DNA of 19,735 nt from CAZJYI01 sp964550025 (GTDB lineage Bacteria > Verrucomicrobiota > Kiritimatiellia > UBA8416 > CAYOBW01), in the NCBI GenBank assembly GCA_964550025.1, contig CAZJYI010000185.1, positions 1 to 19,735 of the forward strand, in the 5' to 3' direction. Both the position numbers and the translations under genes were made by a program. Shown here piece after piece: positions 7,201 to 15,182 of the stretch. Within the stretch, counting starts at the first letter, position 1, and each line of letters begins with the position of its first letter. The notes under the pieces were generated by a model that was given only the letters and a program-made list of their open reading frames with translations, did no database searches and was not told the origin of the DNA.

Positions 7201-7767
7201 TCAAGCACCACCCGAAGCAGGTATCATCACTTTCGATATCAGCATGGATCCTTCGAACACGTTGTCCTCTCCCCGCAACGGCGTCAGGTTGAGGCTGACC
7301 ACGCGAAGCATACCGGGGGCTGTCTGCAACTCGTACAGGAACACAAGCAGGCTGTTCATGTCGGCCCGAAAGCGTTTGATGTCAACGAAATACTCCTCAC
7401 ACGGCTTGTGGCTTTCGAGATTGGGCTCGCGCAAATCGCTGGACTGCAGCAGAACGCCCGCCTTGTCGGCCAGGTCCTCGACCTGGCCTTTCATCTCGTG
7501 CTTCGCCTCCGCGCTCGATGTCACCGCGTCAAGTTGCGTGCTCACGGTGGAGTAGCGCTCGAGGATCTCGTCTTCCCACGCGACATAGTCGCGGTTGTAG
7601 CGGTAGGCCTTCTCCTGCTTCTTGATCCTGGATTCCAGGCCGGAGAAGCTCTTCAGGACAGGCTGGACGACAAGGTAATCGGCCGCCGCCGACAGTATGA
7701 ACAGGCCGGCGAGGGACAGCATGATCTTCTCCCGTGAACCGAGCTTGGCCAGTTTCGACCCAATCAT
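7201..7767 (-). CDS. gspM: T2SS inner-membrane platform protein, GspM/PilO-like
   Basis: This is a 188-aa bitopic membrane protein: a short cytoplasmic N-terminus with SREKIML, one transmembrane helix at about 14-34, then a coiled coil (about 40-85) and a ferredoxin-like periplasmic domain. In T2SS, GspM pairs with GspL and links the platform to the ATPase; PilO is the type IV pilus equivalent. Sequence alone is weakly conserved in this family. The call rests on the topology, the length and the position directly after gspL, with a 4-bp ATGA overlap (7764-7767). Confidence 0.8.
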   Translation of the reverse strand: MIGSKLAKLGSREKIMLSLAGLFILSAAADYLVVQPVLKSFSGLESRIKKQEKAYRYNRDYVAWEDEILERYSTVSTQLDAVTSSAEAKHEMKGQVEDLADKAGVLLQSSDLREPNLESHKPCEEYFVDIKRFRADMNSLLVFLYELQTAPGMLRVVSLNLTPLRGEDNVFEGSMLISKVMIPASGGA

Positions 7768-9227
7768 TCTCCTGCTCCTGTTTCCAGACTACAAGTCACA
7801 CGGAAGCTGTAGCGCCCCGTCTTATCGACACGGGTCGTCGCACCTTCCTGAACGTTGGCGAAAAGCGTGCTCTCCTCAAGGTTCTTGACCAGCATACGGA
7901 TGTCGCGCGGCATCTTCCCCTCGCCTTCGAGGAGGATCTGCTGTTCCGCGACGTTGATGTCCACGACGTCGTAGTAGACGTCCTCGGGTGTCGCGGCGTG
8001 CACCTGCGCAAGCTGGCGCAAAACGCACGTGCTATCCGCGCTACGAGCGTCGACCACCTTGATGATGTCGCGCATGCGGCTGATGACCTTGACGGCGTCT
8101 TCCGTCTGCCGGACGGCGTTGGCCCTGTGGGAGAAGTGCGTGTGGCGGCGTTGGTAGCGCATCGTTGTGTAGGCCGAAGCGGCCACCAGGCAGGTCATCA
8201 GCATCACGGCAAAAACGGTGAGGCCCCTGGCCTTCTGAATGAGCCTCGTGCGGTGGCGAACGGAATCGGGGACAATATCGAGAGCAAGGCATTCCGGCCT
8301 GAGCCCGAGTCCGAGCATGGGGGTGACGGACAGCGACGCGTAGTCCGGATCATCCGGCAGGGAACCGCCCGACAATGCCGAGAGCCCGGACAGGCTGTCG
8401 AAGGAGTCCACTGCGAGCCCCAGTTGCCCTTCGATGTAGTCACACAGTCCGCGCATGCGAGGGCCTGCGCCGGTCACGACGACCTTGCCCGTGCGGACCT
8501 CCGGCAGGTCGTCGCTGCAACTCACGATGACGCGCTTGATCTCACCGGCCAGTTTCTCCCTGGCAGCCGAGTCCCCGCTCTGCAGGTGGTCTCCTCCGAT
8601 CGAAATGCACCGTGTGGACACGAGCGCGCCGTCGGCAATGATGGTGCAGTCGGTGTGCAGCGAGTCCACGTCCAGCAGGATCACGACGCCCCCACTCACG
8701 CGCGCAACCGAGGAAAGTGCGTACCAGTTCAGGAGCCCCTCCGAACTGACGGTCATCCGCTGGACCGACACCCCGGCTTCCTCCAGCACGTAGAAGCGCT
8801 GGCGCAACGTGCTGCGTTGTACGATGGCCACCAGGACCTTGGTATAGCCGTTGCGAGCCGCACCGAAGACCATGTAATCGAAAATGATCTCTTCCTTGGA
8901 GTAGGGGGTCAGCTTGCCCACCTGCAGGTCCACCATGTCGGCGATCTCTTCCAGGTCCGTGGAAGGCAGCTCCAACATGCGGACGGTCACCGCCTGGCGC
9001 GGAAGGCATGCGGTGACCGGAATCTTCGCGAACTTGCCCTCCTTCAACGTCGCGGCGATGCATTGCGCAAGCCCGGCGTCGTCGTCGGGAACGGGCCGAA
9101 ATCGGACTTTGGACAAAGACTTGCCGCGTCGTGACGGTTCGAACTGGAGAATCTTCAGCCAATCGTTGGTTATCTCGAGGGTAACGATTGGTCCAGCGGA
9201 TCGAGAATTGCCGGTCTTATTGCTCAT
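7764..9227 (-). CDS. gspL: T2SS platform protein GspL-like (PilM-PilN type fusion)
   Basis: This is a 487-aa protein. Residues about 12-310 form an actin-like (ASKHA) PilM-type cytoplasmic domain, with a VTLEIT N-terminal strand, an ILLDVD second phosphate-type segment, and VVVTGAGPRMRGL near 249-261. A segment LALDIVPDSVRHRTR (about 314-328) resembles the start of PilN (INLLP...R). A transmembrane helix follows at about 335-355. The C-terminal part (about 360-487) is a coiled coil plus a ferredoxin-like periplasmic domain. The whole matches GspL architecture; type IV pilus systems usually split it into PilM and PilN. It binds the N-domain of GspE and pairs with GspM. Its start overlaps the gspK stop by 11 bp (9217-9227). 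Confidence 0.88.
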   Translation of the reverse strand: MSNKTGNSRSAGPIVTLEITNDWLKILQFEPSRRGKSLSKVRFRPVPDDDAGLAQCIAATLKEGKFAKIPVTACLPRQAVTVRMLELPSTDLEEIADMVDLQVGKLTPYSKEEIIFDYMVFGAARNGYTKVLVAIVQRSTLRQRFYVLEEAGVSVQRMTVSSEGLLNWYALSSVARVSGGVVILLDVDSLHTDCTIIADGALVSTRCISIGGDHLQSGDSAAREKLAGEIKRVIVSCSDDLPEVRTGKVVVTGAGPRMRGLCDYIEGQLGLAVDSFDSLSGLSALSGGSLPDDPDYASLSVTPMLGLGLRPECLALDIVPDSVRHRTRLIQKARGLTVFAVMLMTCLVAASAYTTMRYQRRHTHFSHRANAVRQTEDAVKVISRMRDIIKVVDARSADSTCVLRQLAQVHAATPEDVYYDVVDINVAEQQILLEGEGKMPRDIRMLVKNLEESTLFANVQEGATTRVDKTGRYSFRVTCSLETGAGE

Positions 9228-10344
9228 GCCAGTACTGTATGTTGCCGTCTCTGTCCGTTACGAACGCGATGCGCCTCTCGCCCGCGTCCAGGGCGGGCAA
9301 CTCCCTATCGACACCTCGCCGCCCTTCGGGAGCAACCAGGTATCCGTGCGCCTCTCCGTAAAAGGCGTCGGACCGCACGGTAAGTATCCTCTCGACCGAA
9401 CCGAAGTGTCGCTTCGCTTTATCGGATAATTCCTTATAGAAGTCTAGTATCTTTTCCTGCGGGCGAGCCTGCACGATTTCGCGCGCCAGAAGCTTCGCAT
9501 TCGCCCTGTTCAGCCCACGCGACTCCGCTGCCGCCTGCAGGATACCAGGGGACGCCACGTTGGCGTTGACCTTCCCGCTCCCGTGCAGGGTAGCGTACGG
9601 CGCTATCTTTGCGAAAAGCTCTGCATCGATTCCTCTGACGAGCAACAACTCGTGCACGGCCTGGAAATCCCCGTGGTGGCACTCGTAGGGCCGATCCAGC
9701 CCGGCATAGTATTGCGTTTCCTCGTCGCGTGTCAACACAGGATCGGCTACGGTCTCGCGCCACGCCGCAATGGCCGATGCAGTCTCCTTTGCAGAGTCCG
9801 GGTCTTTCTCGCCGACGATCTCCAGGAAGGATGCCAACAAGGCCTCGGGAGCCTTGTTGAGATTGACGTTCCTCTCTTCGCCAATCAAGCCGTAGGCGAC
9901 GCTCTCCTCGCCGTCCGGAGCCCTTTGGGTGAAACAGACCGAGAAGGCACCATCCCCAAGATCGGTATTGCGGCAGAACCGGTCTGGGTCACGGTTCCAG
10001 CAGTCCTTCGTCAATCCGTCCCAGCGGTTGGTGTTGGCGGCGACATGCATCGCGGACAGGTCCACGCCGGCACGGGCAAGGGCATAGGCACGAGTTCGGT
10101 GACGCACGGTGACGGCCACCCGGATACCGGAAGCAACATGGGTGCCGACCGCCACGGCAAGAGCGCCGAGAAAGAACAATGCCCAGACGGCCAGGATGAG
10201 AACGCTGCCGGCGCTGGAGGAGGCAGGAAAGCAGGTCAACGGGGCAACCGCACAACCACCCGATTCCACGTGGGACTTTCCCGCCCCAACCGGCCTATCC
10301 GGGCATTGGCCCGTTGATCCGCTGTCCCCCCCCTTCCCCATCAT
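9217..10344 (-). CDS. gspK: T2SS minor pseudopilin GspK
   Basis: This is a 375-aa minor pseudopilin of the pseudopilus tip. The frame is open to 10584, but that extension is antisense-like shadow over gspJ. The ATG at 10344 overlaps the gspJ TGA (ATGA, 10341-10344) behind GGGAGGAGGA; a second ATG at 10341 is also possible. The hydrophobic N-helix begins after SSSAG (Gly46), SVLILAVWALFFLGALAVAV, and lacks Glu at +5, as is usual for GspK. The helical domain has the family feature NLNKAP and later KVNANVASPGIL, typical of the GspK helix-hairpin region. The leader of about 46 residues is much longer than the usual 6-10. Confidence 0.9.
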   Translation of the reverse strand: MMGKGGDSGSTGQCPDRPVGAGKSHVESGGCAVAPLTCFPASSSAGSVLILAVWALFFLGALAVAVGTHVASGIRVAVTVRHRTRAYALARAGVDLSAMHVAANTNRWDGLTKDCWNRDPDRFCRNTDLGDGAFSVCFTQRAPDGEESVAYGLIGEERNVNLNKAPEALLASFLEIVGEKDPDSAKETASAIAAWRETVADPVLTRDEETQYYAGLDRPYECHHGDFQAVHELLLVRGIDAELFAKIAPYATLHGSGKVNANVASPGILQAAAESRGLNRANAKLLAREIVQARPQEKILDFYKELSDKAKRHFGSVERILTVRSDAFYGEAHGYLVAPEGRRGVDRELPALDAGERRIAFVTDRDGNIQYWHEQ

Positions 10345-11027
10345 TCCTCCTCCCGCCCAGCGCGGGGAAGCACGATCGTCCTCGCGAACGGCTTCATCCG
10401 CCCCCCCTCGCGGAAGATGAGCTCGATCCTGACCACGTCGGGGTGGTTGGTCGTGTCGTCCCAGGTCGTCTCCCACGCCAGATCGCCCCCGTCGGCCTCG
10501 GCATACGACCATTTGACCTCGTGAAGATCGTCCGCAACCGTCACCGGCATTCGATCCGAGGGCTCTTCGCCCGGAAAGGCCCACGTAGTCCGGAGAAGGG
10601 CGCCCTTGTGCTTGTCGAAGGTGTAGAGCACGTGGCCGAGGGATTCGCCCCGCTCCCTGCCGGACGCGGTTTCCACGATACCCGGAAACGAGACTTCACG
10701 GTCGTTTCCCTCAAAGGCAATCGTGTAGAAAGGAAACGTGTTCGCCAGGTCCTTCCCGACGACCTCGAAACCCAGGGCAGCAACGGATTCCATGGTGTTG
10801 ACCGTTCTGGCCGCCCCCAGCACGCGGATGCCCGCCGCGATGCTGGCCCCGAGCACGCCGAGAACCAGCGCGAGGATCAGAGTGACGATCAACAGCTCCG
10901 CGAAGGTGAAGCCCTGCCGGACCTTCGCCGCGCCGTAGCGGCCACGGTCAGACGGACGCGTGCGGGGGGGCGCGGGGCGGCCCGCGGTCGCGCGTGGCCC
11001 GTCTGTGCGTCGCGCCCGGCCGTTCAT
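10341..11027 (-). CDS. gspJ: T2SS minor pseudopilin GspJ
   Basis: This is a 228-aa minor pseudopilin. The prepilin peptidase site is RQG|FTFAELLIV at Gly39, with Glu at +5, followed by a hydrophobic helix to about residue 62 and a beta-rich C-terminal domain (about 75-225). GspJ works with GspI and GspK in a tip complex that primes pseudopilus assembly. The start overlaps the gspI stop by 4 bp (11024-11027), which supports this ATG. It leaves an unusually long, Arg/Pro-rich cytoplasmic leader of 39 residues, and no alternative in-frame start closer to the cleavage site was found. Confidence 0.88.
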   Translation of the reverse strand: MNGRARRTDGPRATAGRPAPPRTRPSDRGRYGAAKVRQGFTFAELLIVTLILALVLGVLGASIAAGIRVLGAARTVNTMESVAALGFEVVGKDLANTFPFYTIAFEGNDREVSFPGIVETASGRERGESLGHVLYTFDKHKGALLRTTWAFPGEEPSDRMPVTVADDLHEVKWSYAEADGGDLAWETTWDDTTNHPDVVRIELIFREGGRMKPFARTIVLPRAGREEE

Positions 11028-11473
11028 GGGGTCACCCGCTCTTCTTCGGTCTGCCGAGGGGGCGTCCAGGCATAGGTTTCAACCGTGTGCAGGAATGCCG
11101 TCTCCTCGTGCCAGACCGTCACGGTCACTCGGTGGAGAGTGCCCGCGTCGTCGGTTCCGGCGCCCGGACCGTCGCGCTCGGTCTCGATCTGAACGCGGCC
11201 GCGGTAGTCGTCGTCGGCAATGAACCTGCCTTCGACGGCGGCCAGCTCGGCCTCGCCCGTCGCCGCCGCAAGCCGCACGTCGGCGAGGCGGTTGCGGACA
11301 ATCAGCGCGGCACGCAGCGTATCGCGCGAGTCGTGCAGAGCGACGAGGGCGGTGTCAAAGGCGCGCAGCACCATGACGATGCCGGTCGACAGGATAACGA
11401 CGGCGATCAGGACCTCGATGAGGGTGAAGCCGGTGCTCCGCGCGGACGAGAGCCGTTTCGGGTCCTGGTCCAT
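11024..11473 (-). CDS. gspI: T2SS minor pseudopilin GspI
   Basis: This is a 149-aa minor pseudopilin. The cleavage site STG|FTLIEVLIAVVIL at Gly15 carries Glu at +5, then a hydrophobic helix and a short beta domain. GspI forms a heterotrimer with GspJ and GspK. The length fits the family. It starts 12 bp after the gspG stop and overlaps gspJ by 4 bp, so the genes are probably translationally coupled. Confidence 0.88.
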   Translation of the reverse strand: MDQDPKRLSSARSTGFTLIEVLIAVVILSTGIVMVLRAFDTALVALHDSRDTLRAALIVRNRLADVRLAAATGEAELAAVEGRFIADDDYRGRVQIETERDGPGAGTDDAGTLHRVTVTVWHEETAFLHTVETYAWTPPRQTEEERVTP

Positions 11474-11485
11474 TACGAGGTTTGC

Positions 11486-11908
11486 TCAGTTGTCCTTCCA
11501 GTTCGACACGTCGTCGGCGGTGCCTTCCTGGCCGTCTTCGCCCACGGACCAGATGTCGAAATCCCGGTTGCTCTGCGTGCCGGGATAGCGATAGCGGTAC
11601 GGCTGTTTCCAGGGATCGTCGTAGTCGTCTCCGTCCAGGTACGGGCCGTGCCAGTTCCTGGCGGACGGCACCTCGCTGAGGAGAGCATCCAGACCCTCGT
11701 CCGTGGATGGAAAACGGTCGTTGTGCAGATAGTAGAGCTTGAGGGCCGTCGTGATGCCCTGGATCTCGCCCTTGGCGATTCCGCGTTTCGCGTCCTTCGA
11801 TGCAGGCAGCACTTTCGGCAGCACCATGCCTGCCAGCGCAGCAATGATAATCACCACCACCATGAGCTCAATCAACGTGAAGCCGCCTCTGGACCGATCT
11901 GCTTTCAT
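11486..11908 (-). CDS. gspG: T2SS major pseudopilin GspG
   Basis: This is the 140-aa major subunit of the pseudopilus. The site GG|FTLIELMVVVIIIAAL at Gly9 has Glu at +5. The C-terminal domain shows classic GspG features: LYYLHNDRFPSTDEGLDAL, GPYLDGD, DPWKQPYRYRYPG and FDIWSVGEDGQEGTADDVSNW. The last segment is the Ca-binding loop region. The start is supported by AAGGAG 8 nt upstream (11917-11922). A 187-bp gap separates it from gspF. Confidence 0.95.
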   Translation of the reverse strand: MKADRSRGGFTLIELMVVVIIIAALAGMVLPKVLPASKDAKRGIAKGEIQGITTALKLYYLHNDRFPSTDEGLDALLSEVPSARNWHGPYLDGDDYDDPWKQPYRYRYPGTQSNRDFDIWSVGEDGQEGTADDVSNWKDN

Positions 11909-12034
11909 CTGCTCGTCTCCTTCGCTGACGGGCCGTAACGGCGTGCCCGGTACCTGAATTCGCTCCGTAGGGTTATTCGTTCACTTATTCCCCGAATCGT
12001 AACGTCTGCCCCCGCAGAAGTAAATGCCAAAGAG

Positions 12035-12093
12035 GGACTATGGACCGTAGACCATGGTCTTGTCGATGGTCGATGGACCATGGTCCATAGTCC
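12035..12093. repeat. 7-bp periodic palindromic array between gspF and gspG
   Basis: Eight heptamers plus TCC run without interruption: GGACTAT, GGACCGT, AGACCAT, GGTCTTG, TCGATGG twice, ACCATGG, TCCATAG. The ends form a perfect 12-bp inverted repeat (GGACTATGGACC at 12035-12046 with its complement at 12082-12093). Inside are further palindromes: ATGGACCATGGTCCAT (12073-12088) and AGACCATGGTCT (12049-12060). It starts 2 bp after the gspF stop codon on the - strand. In RNA it would form a strong stem, but no T-run follows, so it may act as a processing or stability element rather than a simple terminator. Confidence 0.75.
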
Positions 12094-12095
12094 TC

Positions 12096-13310
12096 CTACT
12101 GCATCGTCGTACTCAGTTCGAATATGGGCAGCAGCATTGCGGCCACGATGACACCTACGATCGCCCCGACAACGAGGATCAGGATGGGTTCGAGCAGGCT
12201 CATCGCCAGGCGGCTCTGCTGTTCCATCTCCTTTTCGTAGAACTGGGCCACTTCGAAAAGCGCCTCGTCCAGGCGCCCCCCCTCCTCGCCGACGGCCGCC
12301 ATGTTTGATACCAGCGGCGGGAAAAGCGTCGAGCGGCGCAGTCCGTCGGACAGCGGCATGCCCTGCCGCACCGTGCTGGTGTGGATGTGGTCTATCTCCT
12401 CCTGCAACACTGCGTTGTGGACCGTATTGCGGGCGAGTAGCAGGGCGCGGTCGATCGGTATACCGGCTTCAATCAGCAGCGCCAGCGTCCGGGCGAAGCG
12501 GGCAACATCGGTCTGCTTCAGAAATGCGCCGATCAACGGCAGGCGCAGTTTCGCCGCGTCGAAGAAGGTCTTGCCTTTCTCCCCAGCTGCGATGCGGCGG
12601 GCAACGGCGATCAGGAGCAGTCCGAAGATCACGATCCAGTGCCAGTTGGCGGAGAAGAACTCGCTGATACGGATCAGCATGCGCGTGGCAAGCGGGAGCT
12701 TGTCGAAGTCCTTGAACAGGTCCAGCACGCGCGGCAGGAAGAACGTAAGCAACACGAAAACGGTGCCGATGCCGACCGTCACGATCAGCAGTGGGTAGGC
12801 CGTTGCGGCCTGCACCTTGCGCCGCATTTCGTCCTCCCGCTCGCGGGCCTCGGTCAGCCGCGTCAGGATCGTATCGAGAATGCCTCCGGACTCGCCCGAC
12901 CGCACCATGTTGATGTAGAGCTGCGGGAAGAGCTTGGGAAATTTCGCGAGGGCTTCGGAGAGCATGCTGCCATCGCGGATAGTGCCTTCGATGTCGCGCA
13001 CGACTCTCCCGAAACGATCGTTGTCGGTCTGGCTGGCGATGGTCCTCAAGGCCCTGAGGATCGGTACGCCGGCGCGGGTCAGGCTGGCAACCTGGCGGGT
13101 AAAGAGAGTCACGTCATGGCGGCGGACACGCCGCCGGCGGAACAGCCGCCGGCGCCGCGCGCGATGGGCCCCGTCTTTCTCCCGCACCCAGACGGGGCTG
13201 AATCCCATCGAGTCGACGGCGAGCAGGGCCGCGCCGCGCGAATCGGCCTCCAGTTCCCCTTCAACCGTGCGCGCGGGGCCGTCCTTGGCTTTGTATTGGA
13301 AGGTGGGCAT
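12096..13310 (-). CDS. gspF: T2SS inner-membrane platform protein GspF
   Basis: This is a 404-aa polytopic membrane protein that anchors GspE and drives pseudopilin assembly. It has two T2SSF domains (about 68-192 and 270-392), each with the LxxAGxPIxxAL motif (LTRAGVPILRAL at 77-88, LIEAGIPIDRALLLA at 279-293) and a GE-type turn (SGESGG at 138-143, GEEGGRLDEAL at 341-351). Transmembrane helices lie at about 172-193, 222-238 and 373-396. An Arg-rich stretch (about 49-65) precedes the first domain. No clear Shine-Dalgarno is seen before this ATG. The length is typical. Confidence 0.95.
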   Translation of the reverse strand: MPTFQYKAKDGPARTVEGELEADSRGAALLAVDSMGFSPVWVREKDGAHRARRRRLFRRRRVRRHDVTLFTRQVASLTRAGVPILRALRTIASQTDNDRFGRVVRDIEGTIRDGSMLSEALAKFPKLFPQLYINMVRSGESGGILDTILTRLTEAREREDEMRRKVQAATAYPLLIVTVGIGTVFVLLTFFLPRVLDLFKDFDKLPLATRMLIRISEFFSANWHWIVIFGLLLIAVARRIAAGEKGKTFFDAAKLRLPLIGAFLKQTDVARFARTLALLIEAGIPIDRALLLARNTVHNAVLQEEIDHIHTSTVRQGMPLSDGLRRSTLFPPLVSNMAAVGEEGGRLDEALFEVAQFYEKEMEQQSRLAMSLLEPILILVVGAIVGVIVAAMLLPIFELSTTMQ

Positions 13311-13360
13311 GGGAGAACTACGGCTAGGGGATTGTGGATGCGAGGACGCCGCGTCGGAAA

Positions 13361-13444
13361 CTCCAGTTTTCAGATTTCAAATCTCAAATCTCAGATCTCA
13401 GGTGTCAGCCCTCAGGTTTCAGCCCTCACCCGTCAGGCCTCTGG
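13361..13444. repeat. Degenerate heptamer repeat array between gspE and gspF
   Basis: From 13368, eleven consecutive 7-bp units follow the pattern YYTCARR (e.g. TTTCAGA, TTTCAAA, TCTCAAA, TCTCAGA, TCTCAGG, TGTCAGC, CCTCAGG, TTTCAGC, CCTCACC, CGTCAGG, CCTCTGG), with a weaker unit before them. A few units deviate at one position. The last unit directly abuts the gspE stop codon (13445-13447). A 7-bp period shifts reading frame at every unit, so the array is not coding. Confidence 0.75.
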
Positions 13445-15082
13445 CTACAGCGTCGTCACGCGGAGTACTTCTTCCGCCGTCGTATTCCCCTTTTCGACTT
13501 TGTCCCAGCCGTCCAGGGCGAGGGTCCGCATGTTCAAGCGGTCGGCCTCGGCGCGAATGTCCTTGGCGGAGCTCCTGGCAAGGACGAGATCCTGGACTTC
13601 CGGTGCAAGCGGCAGAAACTCGGCAATGGCAATTCGTCCGCGGTATCCGCTGTGGTTGCACCTGCGGCATCCGCCGGGGCGGAAGAGCTGTTTGCCCTGG
13701 GCTTCGTACGGCTCCCGGCACTCCTCGCACAGTACCCGTACGAGGCGCTGGGCGATGAACACCAGTACGGTGGAGCTAATCAGGTAGGGATCGATACCCA
13801 TGTCGATCAGGCGCACGGCCGCCCCGGCCGAATCATTCGTGTGCAACGTGCTGAGGACGAGATGGCCGGTCATGGCGGTCTGGATGGCGATTTCGGCCGT
13901 CTCGCGGTCGCGGACCTCTCCCACCATCATCACGTCCGGGTCGTGCCGCAGCATGCTGCGCAGGGCGCGGGAGAATGAGAGGCCGATGCCCGGGTTGATT
14001 TGCGTCTGGGTGATGCCTCTGAGCTCGTATTCCACCGGGTCCTCGATCGTGATGATCTTGCGGTGGCGCTGGTTGAGCTGACTGAGGCAGGCATAGAGCG
14101 TGGTGCTCTTGCCGCTGCCGGTCGGGCCGGTCACGAAAATGATGCCGTGCGGCCGCTCAATGAACTCCTTGAGCTGTACCAGATGATCTTCGGAATAGCC
14201 GAGGTGCGCGAGGTCGAACAGCATGCTGGAGGGCAGGATACGGATCACCACGTCCTCACCGTGCAGGGCCGGGACGATGGATATGCGCAGATCGAACTGC
14301 TGGTTGCCGATGCGCACCCGCGCCCGACCGTCCTGCGGAAGTCGGCGCTCGACGATGTTGAGCCCCGACATCAGCTTGATGCGGGACACGATGGCGGGGA
14401 ACAGGACGCGGATGTTGCGCGGAATGCTGGTGTCGTAGAGGATCCCGTCGATGCGCCGCCGCGCTACGACGCCCTCGCGGTTGACCTCGAAGTGGATGTC
14501 CGTCGCACGGTCCTTGATGGCTTCCTGCAGGAGCTGGTTCACGAGCTTGATGACCGAAGCGTCCTCGGCCATGCGCTCAAGGTCGTGGGATTCCTCCTGC
14601 ACGACAACGGTTTCGCGACGCCCGGGATCGTCCGCGAGGATGCGTTCGACGGTGTCGGCGCCCACGCCGTAGTGGCGTCGCAGGGCTTGAGAAATTTCTC
14701 TGGGCGGCGCCAGCACGCGTTCCACCCTGTATCCCAGGTTCGATTCGATGTCCTCGGCGCCCGACGCGTCGAGCGGGTCGGCGACGGCAACGGTCAACAA
14801 GCCGCCCTCGAGCCGAATCGGCACGATCCCATAGTGCGCCGTCAACTTGGCGGGAACGCTCCTGACGGCCGTTTCATCAATGTCGAGATCCGTCAGCGAG
14901 ACCAGCTCCAGCCCGTACTGGTCCGCGAGCACGGGCAGCAACTGCTCCTCGGTGATGAAACCGTCGTCGACGAGAATCGCGGGCAGCGGTCTGAGGAGCT
15001 CGCGGGAACGTTCAAGGGCGCGGTCCAGCTCGTCACGAGACAGGAGCCCCGCCTGGAGCAGTCTTTCTTCGAGCGTCAGCAT
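13445..15082 (-). CDS. gspE: T2SS assembly ATPase GspE
   Basis: This is the 545-aa hexameric ATPase powering pseudopilus assembly. I chose the ATG at 15082 because it begins the MshEN/GspE N-terminal domain cleanly (LTLEERLLQAGLLSRDELD). The frame is open up to a TTG overlapping the atpD stop, and that 36-residue extension looks non-native. An N-terminal domain (about 1-145) contacts GspL. The ATPase domain has Walker A GPTGSGKST at 319-327, an Asp-box region near 343-348 (ITIEDPVEYE), Walker B VMMVGEVRD at 384-392, and a His box STLHTND at 411-417. A tetracysteine zinc-binding loop has Cys452, 455, 472 and 475. All key residues are present. It is the first T2SS gene, 100 bp after atpD. Confidence 0.96.
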   Translation of the reverse strand: MLTLEERLLQAGLLSRDELDRALERSRELLRPLPAILVDDGFITEEQLLPVLADQYGLELVSLTDLDIDETAVRSVPAKLTAHYGIVPIRLEGGLLTVAVADPLDASGAEDIESNLGYRVERVLAPPREISQALRRHYGVGADTVERILADDPGRRETVVVQEESHDLERMAEDASVIKLVNQLLQEAIKDRATDIHFEVNREGVVARRRIDGILYDTSIPRNIRVLFPAIVSRIKLMSGLNIVERRLPQDGRARVRIGNQQFDLRISIVPALHGEDVVIRILPSSMLFDLAHLGYSEDHLVQLKEFIERPHGIIFVTGPTGSGKSTTLYACLSQLNQRHRKIITIEDPVEYELRGITQTQINPGIGLSFSRALRSMLRHDPDVMMVGEVRDRETAEIAIQTAMTGHLVLSTLHTNDSAGAAVRLIDMGIDPYLISSTVLVFIAQRLVRVLCEECREPYEAQGKQLFRPGGCRRCNHSGYRGRIAIAEFLPLAPEVQDLVLARSSAKDIRAEADRLNMRTLALDGWDKVEKGNTTAEEVLRVTTL

Positions 15083-15182
15083 GTTGTATGGCCGCCAAGC
15101 GGGACGTTCGTCTGAGCGTCCTGCACGCCGCACGGGGCGCCCGTCCCGGGTCGCACCGTCGCAGAGACGCGAACAGACGTCG

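Noticed and set aside
7734..9134. + strand open frame of 466 codons opposite gspL
   Set aside because: Antisense shadow of a recognised gene; the translation is His/Asp/Arg-rich with no domain.
10345..10584. N-terminal extension of gspK
   Set aside because: The extra 80 codons overlap gspJ in another frame and look like a shadow; the ATGA overlap at 10341-10344 with a strong Shine-Dalgarno gives the better start.
13361..13444. CRISPR array
   Set aside because: The 7-bp units are contiguous and have no spacers; there are no cas genes in the window.
12639..13787. + strand open frame of 382 codons opposite gspF and the end of gspE
   Set aside because: It runs straight through the heptamer array and the antisense of two genes.
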